44,811 bases of DNA. Source: Suillus spraguei (taxonomy: Eukaryota > Basidiomycota > Agaricomycetes > Boletales > Suillaceae). This document shows positions 21,435 to 32,710 of this stretch, piece after piece. The notes under the pieces were generated by a model. That model was not told where the DNA came from, did no database searches, and saw nothing but the letters and a program-made list of their open reading frames with translations. Position numbers and translations under genes: made by a program. How positions within the stretch are numbered: position 1 is the stretch's first letter; each line of letters opens with the position of its first letter. The stretch is taken from the NCBI GenBank assembly GCA_016800925.1, contig JABCPU010000509.1:1-44811 (forward strand), written 5' to 3'.

Positions 21435-22560
21435 TATGGTAGGATTTACCTTACATCTCAAGGGGCTGCTGCATGCTGTGCGCCTCATAATTAAGTACTC
21501 TGTTTATTTTCTTTCTTGCTACCAGACTTGCATAGCTATCTTGTACGCACTTGCATATGTTAAAAAGAACTGAACATACATACTGTTACTTTTACTTCCC
21601 ATGACATCCCTTCACTAGGACGTAGTATCAGAAACGCTCGCTAGTCACAATCTATTTGCCCTTTGAACTTTTCTCTGTTCAAACTTCGCTCATTGATTTA
21701 ACCACCAGTAACTTTACCACTTGAAGTACCGCATGACTTTCGACTTCACTACTCGTAACCAGACCACAGCCAGTGATCTTGCTGGGTCATTTTCTCTCTC
21801 ACCTGCATTCCCGCTCATACGGAGTTGCCGCTACCGCTACCGCACCACCGGTAGTAATAACATTTTCGCCTCGCCCAAGTAACTTTGTTCTTGCTCTCGC
21901 TAGCTAACTGTTGCAGCTATCCTTACTGCATGTGTACCACTGACACCGCGCTAGTACCGCTGCTAACCTCAGAAGTCGGAATTCTCATTGCCATATTAGT
22001 ACTTCATTGTTTCCTTCGCACTAACTTTGAAGGAATTGCTTCTATTTGCAGTCCTCTTGGGTTGAACATCCATCTCACTCGCGCCTTCAGTAGGATTGAC
22101 GCTGTGCTTATACTTAGGCCAGCGCTAGTTTCTTTGTTTCAGCAGGAAAAGTGGTAAAGAGCAGTGGTGTGTGCAGCGGTAAGGCAATTCTTATGAGAGA
22201 CAGTGACTTCGGTAAAGGACTTTATTCATAGTGACAGTAATGGTGACTATTCCTAAGTACCGTGTGTACTATAAGAGGGAAGTAAGGAACAAGTACAGGT
22301 ACCTAGAAATTTTATACTAAGGAATAGCTACGGAAATGGAAGGGATAGGATAAACATGCAGCAGACATGTAATAAGACTGCACAACAGTTTACAAAACAT
22401 GACATACCGGTGAGACTGGATGGACATTGGACGGATGGTAAATCTTGTTTGACGATGCCTAATGGGTTCGCAGAGATTGCCGAAGATCACCGCTTCGCAG
22501 GAAAGTTGCCGTAGTACAGCTGCTAAGCTGCAACGAGGCTTCCGGAGTGTGGAACAATAC

Positions 22561-23299
22561 TGTCATATACCATACTTCTAATCTCAGATCCGATCGATTC
22601 CATATCCGTCCAGTCCACAGATCCTGTCCGGACCACCCATCCGAATGTGCTCACTTCTCGCACCTTAACTCCCTTGTGTATATCTGCGTCTATCTCCTTT
22701 CGTCATTCCTCCTGTTTCTGGTATTCCAGCTGTTTATATTTCCATCCTGTGTTACTGATCCGTTTCCTGTGTTCATTTCTGATTCATGCTTACTGATCCA
22801 CTGTACATTAACTAATAGACTTCCGTTACACTTCGTACATAGCCCTCGGTCCCGGACTTGCTGATTATCCGTCTTAGATACTTACAGTATATAAACCACT
22901 TGTAGATCTCCGTAGAACCTTAGTTCGAACATCATCTTAGATTCTACTCATTCTGTTTCCTCCGGACTTAAGCCACTTTCCGCTTTAAGTCACCTTCCGA
23001 GACTTAGGATTGATTCCTATCTCCAACTCTATCTTCGGATAGTCTATCTCTATTAGTTTCTGGTTAGGAACTCGTTCCGAAGCTAGCCTTAATCTCTGTC
23101 CTCTTCTTACGTTCCGAATAACCTTCGGACGTATCATATCCGATACCTTCGGACACCCGGATCCGTCATGCAACTCCTTCCGGGTCTTCGGACGAATAAC
23201 TCCTCCCTGAAATAAGGGGCATTACTCGAGAGGGGGCACAGTGCACGAACTGAGGCCAAAGCCCTTCGGATCTCTCTACCCTTGAGTACGGTCTTAACA
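22561..23299 (+). repeat. Solo LTR S3b (739 bp), TSD AATAC
   Basis: It begins TGTCATATACCATACTTC and ends CGGTCTTAACA in sense orientation. The duplication AATAC is perfect (22556-22560, 23300-23304). A TATATAAACC box is at about 22889. It is nested in N5. Confidence 0.9.
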
Positions 23300-23429
23300 A
23301 ATACCGTTAGATAGGGGTAAATGCATGGTAAAGTAGGACGGTGAAGCCAAAGGGTAAGGATAATGATTGCCAGTTGACACCTATACAAAAATGTGCCATT
23401 TCAAGCTCAGCGTGAGTTTTCTTGTCACA

Positions 23430-23493
23430 GCGCATGTTGCGCATGCACTGGTCACAAGTTGGAATGGAAGTTTTTTCATCTTCCCTAGTGCAC
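23430..23493 (-). pseudogene. Copia integrase fragment (zinc finger end)
   Basis: The minus strand reads REDEKTSIPTCDQCMRNM, part of the integrase zinc-binding region with a CxxC pair. It lies between N5 and N7 and joins 24432 and 19265. Confidence 0.75.
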
Positions 23494-24431
23494 TGTGACG
23501 AACAAACTCATGCTGAGCTTGAAATGGCACATTTTTGTATAGGTGTCACACGGCTATCATTATCCTTACCTTTCAGCTTCACCGTCCCTTGCCATGACAC
23601 TTTATCATGCGTTACCCCTATCTAATGGTATTGTTCCACACTCTGGAAGCCTCATTGCAGCTTAGCGGCTGTACTACGGCAACTTTCCTGTGAAGTGGTG
23701 ATCTTCAGCAATCTCCGCGAACCCATTAGGCATTGTCAAGCAAGATTTACCATCCGTCCAATGTCCATCCAGTCTCACCGGTACGTGATGTTTTGTAAAC
23801 TGTAGTGCAGTCTTATTACATGTCTGCTGTGTGTTAATCCTATCCCTTCTGTTTCCGTAGCTATTCCTTAGTATAAAATTCCTAGGTACCTGTACTTGTT
23901 CCTTACTTCCCTCCTATAGTACACACAGTACTTAGGAATAGTCACCATTACTGTCACTACAAATAAAGTCCTTTACCAAAGTCACTGTCTCTAAGAATTG
24001 CCTTACTGCTGCATGCACTACTGCTCTTTACCGCTTTCCCGCATCTCACTGCTAGCGCTACCGCTTTCTCACGCTTCACCACTACACTACCGCTTGCTTT
24101 ACTGCAGAATTTCCCACGCTTACCACAGTTTTACTGCTCATACTACTGCAGTTTTACTGTTCATGCTACTGCTTGCCTACCACATTCCCACGCTTACCGC
24201 TAGTATTACCGCTAGTTTCCCACGGACCGGAGGTCACTGTTAGCATCTCGCTACCTCCAATGGCATTCTCGCACCACAAGTTGGGCAATATCAAACTATA
24301 CTAACTTAGCATTCCCTTTAGGGTCGAACGTTCTTGCCTTCACAAGTGAAGCAGACTAGATGGAGCACAAGACTCACATACTAGTTTAGGCAGTGGTTTA
24401 TCTACAGCCCAGGCTAGGTTGTATCTTTACA
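23494..24431 (+). repeat. Family N-like repeat N7 (938 bp), TSD GTGCAC
   Basis: It begins TGTGACGAACAAACTCATGC and ends GTATCTTTACA. The second half matches N1/N8, including the ACCGC array at 24010-24215; the first half is a different variant shared with N5. The duplication is 6 bp, GTGCAC (23488-23493, 24432-24437), unlike the 4-bp NCGN of the others. It interrupts copia between KLCT and REDEK. Confidence 0.8.
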
Positions 24432-24456
24432 GTGCACAGCTTGCAGAAGGTAGGTT
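24432..24456 (-). pseudogene. Copia integrase sliver between N7 and LINE-2
   Basis: The minus strand codes QPTFCKLCT, the first CxxC of the integrase zinc finger, and links 29653 to 23493. It contains the 12-bp duplication AGAAGGTAGGTT (24445-24456) made by LINE-2. Confidence 0.75.
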
Positions 24457-25444
24457 TTTTTTGTTTTTAAATCCAATTTTGTGTCTTTGAGAGTAGTACT
24501 CTATGTAAGACAATACTGTCTAGTCTAGGGGGCCCCTGCGCCCCCTCCACACCTCTAGATTCATGAATGCCCCAGTGTGAAGTGTGCTTCCACTGGTCCA
24601 CCATTCCTGCCGTGCATTTTAGACATGCAATCTATCGAAGGAGAGGTGACTTTTAATATATTATATGTGCGATGATGTAACTGGTATGGGTAAGGATCGT
24701 CTGGATGCGTTCTCGGTTGCTTGTGCAACTGGTATAGGAGTCTGATTGGGGGCAAATAATAGTAGGTATAGTTGTGGTAGGTGGCCTCTGGTGATGGAGG
24801 GCCGGTCCTGCTAATATTTGGCTGAGTCCAATGGGAGCTGATATTCTGTATAGGCAAGGAGTTAAGTGAGGATTGGTGCATTATATGTTGATGGTATTGA
24901 GTTTTAGGCGAGGTTATTGTAGGTTGTAGGTCGTTAGAGGGGGGAGGGTATCATAGTGTTTTGATTCTGTTGGGTGATTGAAGAGTGGAGGGTGGTCAGA
25001 ACTATCATGGTGCGGACAAGGAAATTTCACCAAATGTAGACTTCATTCTTCCTGTAGTGTTGACATATCGGATAAGGTGTGGTATGGCTTCCTTGTGTGT
25101 TAATAAGTGCGGGATGGATGTGGCTGTATGGCCTAGTGCTTGTAAGAGGGTGTGTCGTTCCTGGTGGTAGTGGGGACACGCGACAAGGTAATGGTGTACA
25201 TTCTCACTGGTATTTGGGCAGTGAGGGCATGAGGGAGTGGGGGACATGCTGATGCAGTGAAGATGTTCATTGAGCGTGGCGTGGCATGTGCATAGGCACA
25301 TGAGAAGACCTGTTGGATGTTTGGGATATGTTTTCATTAGTTTAATGAATGATCGATGTAGGATGTTTGGATCAATACTGTGCGTGCATGCATAGCGGGG
25401 AAATTTAGCCCAGAGTCTCATCCAGTGATCTTGGGTAGACTGAT
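24457..25444 (-). pseudogene. LINE-2 C-terminal zinc finger and 3' UTR
   Basis: Between 25421 and 25005 the minus strand reads RLWAKFPRYACTHSID, LLMCLCTCHATLNEHLHCI, CPHCPNTSENVHHYLVACPHY and ends at GEISLSAP. The C..C..H..C spacing is the usual gag-like finger at the C-terminus of RNase H-bearing fungal LINEs, thought to bind nucleic acid. Downstream (24457-25004) is non-coding with a T-rich (poly-A) end. Confidence 0.8.
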
Positions 25445-26189
25445 TGTTAAGACCATACTCAAGGGGTAAAAGATCTGAAGGGCTTTGGCCTCAGTTCATG
25501 CACTGTGCCCCTTGTCCGAGTAATGCCCCTTATTTCAGAGGGGAGATATATGTCCAAAGATCTGGAAGGAGTTGCGTGGTGGATCCGGACGTCCGAAGGT
25601 TATCCAGAACATAGGAGTAGAACAAGGATTAAGACTAGCTTCGGAACGAGTTCCTAACCAGAAACTAATAGAGATAGACTATCCGAAGATAGAGTCAGAG
25701 ATATAGACTATAGGAATCAATCCCAAGTCTCGGAAGATGACTTAGAGCAGGAAGTGACTCAAGTCTGGAGGAAGAAGAATGAGCAGAATCTAAGATGATA
25801 TTCAAACTAAGGTTCTATGGAGATCTACAAGTGGTTTATATACTGTAAGTATCTAATACAGATAATCAACAAGTCCAGGACTGAGGGCTATGTACGAAGT
25901 GTAACGGAAGTCTATTAGTTAATGCACAGCGGATCAGTAAGCATGAATTGGAAATGAACACAGGTAACGGATCAGTCACACAGGACGGAAATATACACAG
26001 CCGGAATACCGGAAACAGGAGGAATGACAAAAGGAGATAGACACAGATATACACAAGGGAGTTAAGGTGCGAGAAGTGAGCACATTCAGATGGGTGATCC
26101 GGACAGGATCTGTGGACCGGACGGAAATGGAATCAATTGGATCTGATCAGATATGGTTGGATCTGGGATTAGAAGTATGGTATATGACA
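25445..26189 (-). repeat. Solo LTR S3c (745 bp), TSD CTGAT
   Basis: It begins TGTTAAGACCATACTC and ends GTATATGACA, the same orientation as S3a. The duplication CTGAT is perfect (25440-25444, 26190-26194). It splits LINE-2 between RNase H and the C-terminal finger. Confidence 0.9.
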
Positions 26190-26720
26190 CTGATGGTGTG
26201 CTTGCTTTAGGGCGGAGATGCTAAGAGGAAGTGAGTTTAGATGGAGAAAGTTTGGTAATTGATTGCAGGGGCTGTTGTTCTGTCGACCTTCTGCCGCCTT
26301 CTTTGCCTGTTTGTCAGCTTCTTCATTCCCATGAATATCTGAGTGGCTGGGAACCCAGTGTACTGTAATGTCAAAATCATCGTGGTCATTAGCCACTTTT
26401 TGCATCATGCGCTGAAAATAGTCTGCGAGATAGGATCCTGGTCTGGTATGGAAACTATTCCTGCCTTGAATTGCCACCTGGTTGTTGATGGAGATGGATA
26501 TTGGGAATTGAAGGTTTTGTTCCGTGGAAATTAGTTTGGCTGCTAATGTTAGACCTACCTCTTCAGCTTCAAATACAGTATGTTCATCCTTTGTGCCTGA
26601 GTAATAGTGTAGGATGCATGGCGTGGCTCCTGCAGATGCTCCGATTTTGTTGTTGCAGCCTGATCCATCAGTATAGACTTGGATAGATTCTGTCAGGAGG
26701 CCATGTGCTGTAGCTGCTTC
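26190..26720 (-). pseudogene. LINE-2 RNase H domain
   Basis: The minus strand reads SIQVYTDGSGCNNKIGASAG (first Asp), DEHTVFEAEEVGLTLAAK (Glu), ISINNQVAIQGR and HWVPSHSDIHGNEEADKQAK (last Asp). The third position, normally DNQ, is NNQ here, which would remove a catalytic Asp. It would degrade the RNA template during target-primed reverse transcription. Confidence 0.85.
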
Positions 26721-28334
26721 CTCTCATGTTAGTACAATGTTGGTCTTGAAGGGATTTTTTGTGGAAGGGTGGCATCGTGCAGGGATAAGGGACTCAATGT
26801 CATCTGGGATAATGGACAAAAGGTGAGTGAGTTTGTGTAATGAGGAACGATGGGACGATACATAGTGCTTGGCAGCATGTCAGACTGGGTGATATAAGGG
26901 GTGAGTTGCTGGATGGGCCATGAGGTGAACAATGGCTCTGTGACAGATATTGTGGAGGGCGAGGGAGATGGGGAGGATACTAGCGTGGGCTTCAAGAACA
27001 TCTGCTGTGGAGGGGCTCATGGCTCCAGTCATGGCCATGGTGGCAATTTTTTGAATGGAGGTTAGTCTCTTGGCTACACCTATAGAGCCCCGCTGAAGGA
27101 CGTCGGAGTTTTCTCTGAAGGCAGGCATGAACCATAAGTCTGTGGCATAGGTCATCTTCAGAATCACGATAGCTTGATAGAGCTGTCGCATTAAGTGCAG
27201 TGGTATTCCTTTGGCCATTGTGGAGAGGCGGTGTATCTGGCAGACATACACTGTGCCTTTGGCCACAGCATTGTCTACCTGGGCAAACCAGCAGAGTTCC
27301 TGGTCCAGGATGACACCAAGGAAGCAGTGGGTGGCCGTTGGGTGTATGGTCAAGCCTTGGACATTCATGTGGGGGCAGGGTCTGTGTCTGTTCATAGAAA
27401 AGTCCATTAATGCAAACTTGTTAGTTTCGAATCGGGAATTGTGAAGGTGTGACCATTCAAAGCCACCACCTGGTCGTTCTAACATGTCAGTATGCATGGT
27501 ATGTGCAGTTTCGAAGTTGTCTGCTATTGCAATGAAGGCCACATCATCGACAAATGCCAGAGTGAGTTCCTTGAGGGGTGCTCTTCCTGTTCTAGGCCGT
27601 GCAACTTCTACCAGGTCAGAATTATAAATTATATATAGAATCATGGACAGGTGTTCACCCTGTCCTATACCGTTTGTGATTGGGATCCATTCTGACATGT
27701 ATCCATTGAAGCAGAGTTGTGTAAATCTGTCTGTTAGGACCCGCTTGGTGAAATCTACCAGTTCGCCAGGGATACGTTGCATTCACATGTTGTGGAGGAG
27801 CCAGTGGGTGACAGCATTGGGAAATGCTCCCTCAATGTCTAGGCATAGTACAGATGCCACTCAGTGGGATCTCCATGCATCCTTGATGGTGGCTTCTAGG
27901 AGATGCAATGAGTCAGTGGTTGAGCGTCTGGGCCTTCCTCCAAAGTGCGTGTTCAGTAATAGATTATGATGTTCTAAAATATAAGTTAGTTGCTCAGCAG
28001 CTACCACTGTCAGTAGTTTACAAGTTGTGTTGAGGAGGGCGATGGGTCTGTAGGCTTTGGTGGCTGTGTAACTGAGTTTTCTAGGCTTGCGGAGGACTAC
28101 CATTGTAAAGTGACGCCACGGTTCATAATATGTTTTATGAGTAAAGACAGCATTAAAAAGATGAACGAGGTGCGGGACTAGGGTGGATGAGCAATGCTTG
28201 AAGACAATATTGCAGATTCTGTCGGGTCTGGGCACTTTGTAGCCGCTTAGATTAGCAATGGCTTGATGGAGTTGGTCTGTGGTGAAGGGAGTGTGCAGGG
28301 CGATTGGTTCTGGATGTATACAGTCTGGGGGTAC
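26721..28334 (-). pseudogene. LINE-2 reverse transcriptase
   Basis: One minus-strand frame carries the RT from 28334 to about 26880, broken only by TGA codons at about 27858 and 27781. Landmarks: FTTDQLHQAIANLSGYKVPRPD, VVLRKPRKL followed by AYRPIALLNTTCK, FGGRPRRSTTDSLHLL, VLCLDIEGAFPNAV, NGIGQGEHLSMILY, and the active site AFVDDVAF (~27545). The thumb region runs to LMAHPATHPLY. The two TGA codons fit CGA in a repaired reading (SH-R-VASV, NM-R-MQRI). The N-terminal part is separated by S3d. Confidence 0.9.
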
Positions 28335-29106
28335 TGTTAAGACCATACTCAAGGGGTGAAAGATCTGAAGGGCTTTGGCCTCAGTTCATACACTGTGCCC
28401 CTTGTCCGAGTAATGCCCCCCTTATTTCAGAGAGGAGATATATGTCCGAAGATCCGGAAAGAGTCGTGTAGTGGATCCGGACGTCTGAAGGTATCAGATA
28501 TGGTATGTCCGAAGGTTATCCGGGGCACGGGGATGGAAAGAGGACTAAGGCTAGCTTCGGAACGGATTCCTAACTAGAAACTGACAGAGGTAGACTATCC
28601 GAAGATAGAGTCAGAGATATAGACTATTGGAATCAATCCCAAGTCTCAGAAGATGACTTTGAGCGGAAAGTGATTCAAGTCCGGAGGAAGCAGAATGAGC
28701 AGAATCTAAGATGATATTCAAACTAAGGTTCTACGGAGATCTACAAGTGGTTTATATACGGTAAGTATCTAAGATGGATAATCAACAAGTCCGGGACCGA
28801 GGGCTATGTACAAAGTGTAACGGAAGTCTATTAGTTAATGCGCAGCGGATCAGTAAGCATGAATCAGAAATGAAACACAGGTAACAGATCAGTGACACAG
28901 GAAGGAATTATACACAGCCGGAGTACTGGAAACAGGATGAGCGACGAAAGGAGATAGACGCAGATATACACAAGGGAGATAGAGTGCGAGAAGTGAGCAC
29001 ATTCGGATGAGCGATCCAGACAGGATCTGTGGACCGGACGGAAATAGAATCAATCAGATCTGATCGGATATGGTCGGATCTGGGATTAGAAGTATGGTAT
29101 ATGACA
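28335..29106 (-). repeat. Solo LTR S3d (772 bp), TSD GGTAC
   Basis: It begins TGTTAAGACCATACTC and ends GTATATGACA. The duplication GGTAC is perfect (28330-28334, 29107-29111). It is nested in LINE-2 upstream of RT motif 1. Confidence 0.9.
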
Positions 29107-29652
29107 GGTACATGGTCAGTAATAAGTGGAGGGGGGAAGAAGGCTTCGGCAATTAGTAGGCTTTTCTCTTGGTTAGTAGAGGCTTCAACAGATGAGCCAT
29201 CTGGGCATTTGACTAGGAGAGTGGGAACACGTGTTTTACCTCCGTCCTTGGGATCGGATGTGATATATTGATTGGCGGTCCAGATGTTGTTGCCTTCCAG
29301 GTCTTCAAGCCAGTTGGTCCAGTGCTGTTGTTTCATGGAGGCGATACATTTGGTGTACTGATTTTTGAGGGTCTTCAGTTCATTGTGGCATTCGTGAAGC
29401 GGCAGTGCCCTCATCTTGTAGGCTAGTCGACTGAGGTGGTTGACGTTCTTGCGCATGACGGTGAGTTCCCATGTCCACCACCTCTTAGAGTGTGGACAGG
29501 GCTTTGATAGCAGAACTTGTGCTGTGATGGTGGAGGTAATGGCCTCAGTTATGCGCCATGCTGCAGTCTGAAATTCATCATTAGTAGCTAATGGTTGAGG
29601 GGGGTAAGGGGAAAGGAGGTTAGAGAGATATTCATTGAATTGTTCCCAGTTG
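29107..29652 (-). pseudogene. LINE-2 N-terminal remnant before RT
   Basis: The minus strand reads LNWEQFNEYLSNLL, then KPCPHSKRWWTWELTVMRKNVNHLSR, and WTANQYITSDPKDGGKTRVPTLL, which is the standard region between endonuclease and RT in fungal LINEs. It starts abruptly at 29652 because of 5' truncation at insertion, so endonuclease and ORF1 are absent. Confidence 0.8.
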
Positions 29653-30376
29653 AGAAGGTAGGTTGTCCAGTGATAGCATCAATCCCAGGAAGTTGGCCAT
29701 TTGCCATCATGCGCTGTATGCAATCCATGCCTATATGTCCCATTTTTCAGTGAAGAAGGTTTATATCCACTGTCATGAGCACTTGTTCCATGAAGGTGAG
29801 CAGAGCGCCTTCAACATGATATAGGCCACTCTTATGCTTTGCAGTTAAGACAAGGCTTGTGCCTTTGTAGACTCCACACTTATCCATTGAGGCATCAAAA
29901 CGCGTGGACAGTCCATGGCATGCAATTTTGGAGACTAATATGAGTGATATTGTGAAGGCTGGCACATGCAGTGTATTGGACAGTTCAACATCATACACCT
30001 GCCCTTTTATAGTGGTGTGAAAGGTGACAGTTCCTTTTCCAATTGCATCCATTGTGGAGTCATCGCCAAAACTAATCTTGCATGCTGGATGCATTGTACG
30101 ATATGTTCCTGGTTTGAACCAAGTGCAATGTGGGACCATGTGCAATGAGGCACCTGAATCAATGATGACGTCCAGGTGATCCTTAGTGACAGACACGGAG
30201 TAAGCCTGAACACACTTTGCCAAAGCCTTAGAGATATATATATGTTCTCTAACTGCAGCACTCTTAGTGTCTACTTCAGAGTCTGAGTCTGCAGGTGATT
30301 CTGCTTTCTTCACCTTATCCTTCTTTTTCTTCTTTCCCTCCTTGCATGCACAGCTGTTTGATGGAGTGCACACCAT
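29653..30376 (-). pseudogene. Copia protease and pre-integrase region
   Basis: The minus strand begins MVCTPSNSC and a Lys-rich block, then the aspartic protease VIIDSGASLHMVPH (~30160) and continues through the pre-integrase domain (YKGTSLVLTAKHKSGLYHVEG) to KMGHIGMDCIQRMM near 29690, the histidine part of the integrase zinc finger. A stop before KMGH interrupts it, and LINE-2 follows. It is in the same frame as gag upstream, separated by a TAA. Confidence 0.85.
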
Positions 30377-30936
30377 GTTTTAGGTTTCGCACTTGCTGCA
30401 GGCAAAAGTGCACCAGTCAGGGGTATCAGGAAGGGAGTGCATAAGCACAAATGCAATGATTCTGGAATTGATGATGAAGTTCATGCCTGTTAGGCATGAT
30501 TCTAGACTGTGGAACTTTGCGATGTGGTCATTAATCTGTGAAGCGCCATCCCACTTCAAAGCAATGAGTTGTTCAAAGATGTAGAAGGCATTAGCAATGC
30601 TCGATGTAGTGTGGATTTTTGCAAGTTCATCAAAAAGCGCCTTTGCTGTCGCACATGCTTGTGTCTTCATGAGGAAGGTGTCTGAGATATGGTCTTGGAT
30701 GATACCATGTGCCTTCTCATCACATGCAGCCCACAATTCTGTTGCCCCATGGCTAGTGGTTGTTGGGAGCAAGGCAGAAGAGGCTGAGGTGGTGGAGATG
30801 CTAGGAGCGGTGGTTGCAGCAGTTGGGTCAGGGTCTGCACCTGTGACAATGCACAGCACTTTCTCTCTGCGAAGTTTTCCAGTGATGCAAAGTTTCCATA
30901 GCTGGAAATTCTCTGGGCCTGTAAGGACTGGGGTTG
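30377..30936 (-). pseudogene. Copia gag (UBN2-type), N-terminus cut by Gy-3
   Basis: From 30936 the minus strand reads TPVLTGPENFQLWKLCITGKLRREK, the usual start of Ty1/copia gag, then ELWAACDEKAHGIIQDHISD, AKALFDELAKIH, ALKWDGASQINDHIAKFHSL and SLPDTPDW, all hallmarks of the UBN2 gag family. A TAA after SKCET separates it from protease. Its first residues and the 5' LTR lie beyond Gy-3, outside the window. Confidence 0.85.
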
Positions 30937-31414
30937 TGTTACAGTTGTATGTGCCCCTATTGTTTTCTTTCTTCTATGCTCTCGCCTTACATATCACGTG
31001 ACTCTCTCTTGACTCATATGTTCAACCGTCTGTACTATGATTGCCTTCCTCTAAAGGATACACACTTACATTCTCACAATTGCTTTGGTCCATGTGCACA
31101 TATTGACTTATTTAAGCATGTTGTATTACACTTGTATTCTGCACTTTAATCTTACTGGGTTTTACCTGGAATATCCTTTGCTTAGGTCTCCAACCTAAGT
31201 TGTCTGAATTGTCTCTAAGTCTAAGCACTCCTTAGCCTTAGTCTCTATTCTATCGATCGTCTTTGAGTCGCAACTCTTAGACCAAACCCTTGATCCTGCC
31301 TAGAAGGAGACTTCTTTGCAGCAGTCCTTGTTCTCTTCTGAACATAGTCAAACTTCCCAGCAGACTGGCTATGTCTTATCACTGTTGCTGGTGATGCCAT
31401 CCCAGTTTGTAACC
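30937..31414 (+). repeat. 5' LTR of Gy-3 (R1 family), with self-priming site after it
   Basis: It begins TGTTACAGTTGTATGTGCCC and ends CAGTTTGTAAC(C). TATTTAAG is at 31109-31116 and ACTTTAATCTT at 31143-31153. The complementary AAGATTAAAGT follows the LTR at 31416-31426. It inserted in copia gag. The 3' LTR is not in the window. Confidence 0.9.
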
Positions 31415-31544
31415 AAAGATTAAAGTCCCATTGATTGTCAACTATCCAGTCTTCAACTCCTTGAACCCTGATAAGCCCTCACGGACAGCAAGACTGCGCG
31501 TGTAGGCACCGAGAAAGAATAACTCAATCAGACGACTCATCATC

Positions 31545-32315
31545 ATGACGACGACTACTACCACCGGAAAAGATTTCGAGTACAAAATTGGTCTCTCAAC
31601 TGCTTTTGATGGAGATCGTGATAACTCACTAGAATTCATATTATCATGCAACACATACTTCGACATCAATGAAAAGTTCTATACAAACGACAAGCAGAAG
31701 ATCATTTTCATTTCGTCCTTTATGACAGAGAAAAACGCCAAATCATGGACAGAGCAATTTCTCGCTCACACTCAATCCATTCACACTTCTGGACAGAAAG
31801 TTGGTTATGGGACGATGAAAGATTTCATGAAAAGCTTTAACAAAGCTTTCAAACCGGTAGACTCCATAGGAACCGCATTAACGAAGCTCAGGGATCTTAA
31901 ACAAGGAAACGGTGAGCTCCAAACCTATATCGCTGATTTCAAAGTGCTCGCAGCTAAAGCCCATATCACTGATAATGCAACAAAGATCCAGTTCTTCCAA
32001 GATGGCCTTAACCTAGGCATCTTGACCAAACTATTTGCACCAGGAGACGTACCAGATGTATTCCGCAATGTCATATCACAATGTGTTTCTATCAACAATT
32101 CTCACCAGCGCCTTCAGGCATTAAGGGCATGCCATGCCCCGCAGAAAAAGAAGAACTACGGAAACTCACGATACACACCTAGCTGTGATTCCAACACAAT
32201 GGTCATAGATCAAATGTCCGATATGGAAAGATCCAAGTGCATGAGAAAAGGAAAAGGTCAATGCTTTGTATGTTTCTCCCAATGTATTACTAAGACTTGT
32301 ACGTGCTGTAGGTAA
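31545..32315 (+). pseudogene. gag: Gag of Gy-3, fused to protease region by deletion
   Basis: The ATG at 31545 opens an unbroken 256-codon frame (MTTTTTTGKDFEYKIG) through the whole helical Gag region, the best-kept gag in the window. At CMRKGKGQCF the zinc knuckle begins, but about 0.2 kb is missing compared with Gy-1, so the frame runs straight into sequence that codes the protease N-terminus in another frame, and stops at 32315. Removal of the knuckle should prevent normal RNA packaging. Confidence 0.85.
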
Positions 32316-32710
32316 AAGAAAAGAACTTTGTATTCCTATCACCCTTCATTCACATACTCACTTAAAATCTGTCGACACTACCGCTATCATCGACTCTGGA
32401 GCAGCTGGGACATTCATCTCTGAAGAGTTTGTGAATCTCCATAAGATTACATGACGAAAACTCAAAACACCATTTTGAGTTACAACCGCAGACGGAACTC
32501 TTATCAAAGGAGGACTGATCACACATGACTGCCTTTTAGTGGTTAGAATCAATGAATGAACCATGTATGGAAAGTTCAATATCACTAAACTTGGCCGAAG
32601 GGTCCAGATCCTTTTGGGAATCCCTTTGTTACACGCTATGAACCCAAGTATAGATTGGGCTGCCGAAACGCTTGTTCTTCCACGAACTCCAAAGTCTGAT
32701 GAAATTGAAC
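32266..32710 (+). pseudogene. pol: Protease region of Gy-3
   Basis: The frame MYVSPNVLLRLVRAVGKRKE leads to TTAIIDSGAAGTFISEEF with the catalytic DSG, then a TGA at 32452 at the same place as in Gy-1 (3718). A second TGA (~32557) faces a CGG in Gy-1. It continues GKFNITKLGRRVQILLGIP to DEIE, where the 8.4-kb foldback insertion begins. The frame resumes at 41131. Confidence 0.85.

Larger units (their letters stand above)
19626..22141 (+). repeat. Family N repeat N6, carries a Tc1 element (TSD GTGG/GCAG)
   Basis: It begins TGTAGCAAGAAAAGTCATGC, colinear with N1, is interrupted by Tc1 (19871-21434), resumes with the segment matching N1 near 11950-12090, and ends TTTGTTTCA at 22141. The flanks GTGG (19622-19625) and GCAG (22142-22145) would both derive from GCGG by CpG decay on opposite strands; N8 has GCGG at the equivalent place. 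The right part (21800-22141) is diverged, so that border is less sure. Confidence 0.65.
19266..23429 (-). repeat. Family N repeat N5, split by N6 and S3b (TSD GCGC)
   Basis: It begins TGTAAAGATACAATC at 19266 and ends CTTGTCACA at 23429. The duplication GCGC is perfect (19262-19265, 23430-23433). Its own sequence covers 19266-19625, 22142-22560 and 23300-23429; the rest is N6 (which carries the Tc1) and the S3b LTR. It has ACCGC/GCGGT units in the 19470-19620 part and no ORF. Confidence 0.8.
24457..29652 (-). mobile_element. LINE-2: 5'-truncated non-LTR retrotransposon
   Basis: It is inserted in copia on the same strand. The 3' end is the T-rich stretch at 24457-24470 (poly-A of the element). 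The 5' end is truncated at 29652. A 12-bp target duplication AGAAGGTAGGTT flanks it (24445-24456, 29653-29664). It holds two later solo LTRs (S3c, S3d). Its own length without them is about 3.7 kb. Most breaks are TGA codons, so it is younger than LINE-1. RT followed by RNase H and a cysteine/histidine finger fits the Tad-like LINEs of fungi. Confidence 0.9.
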
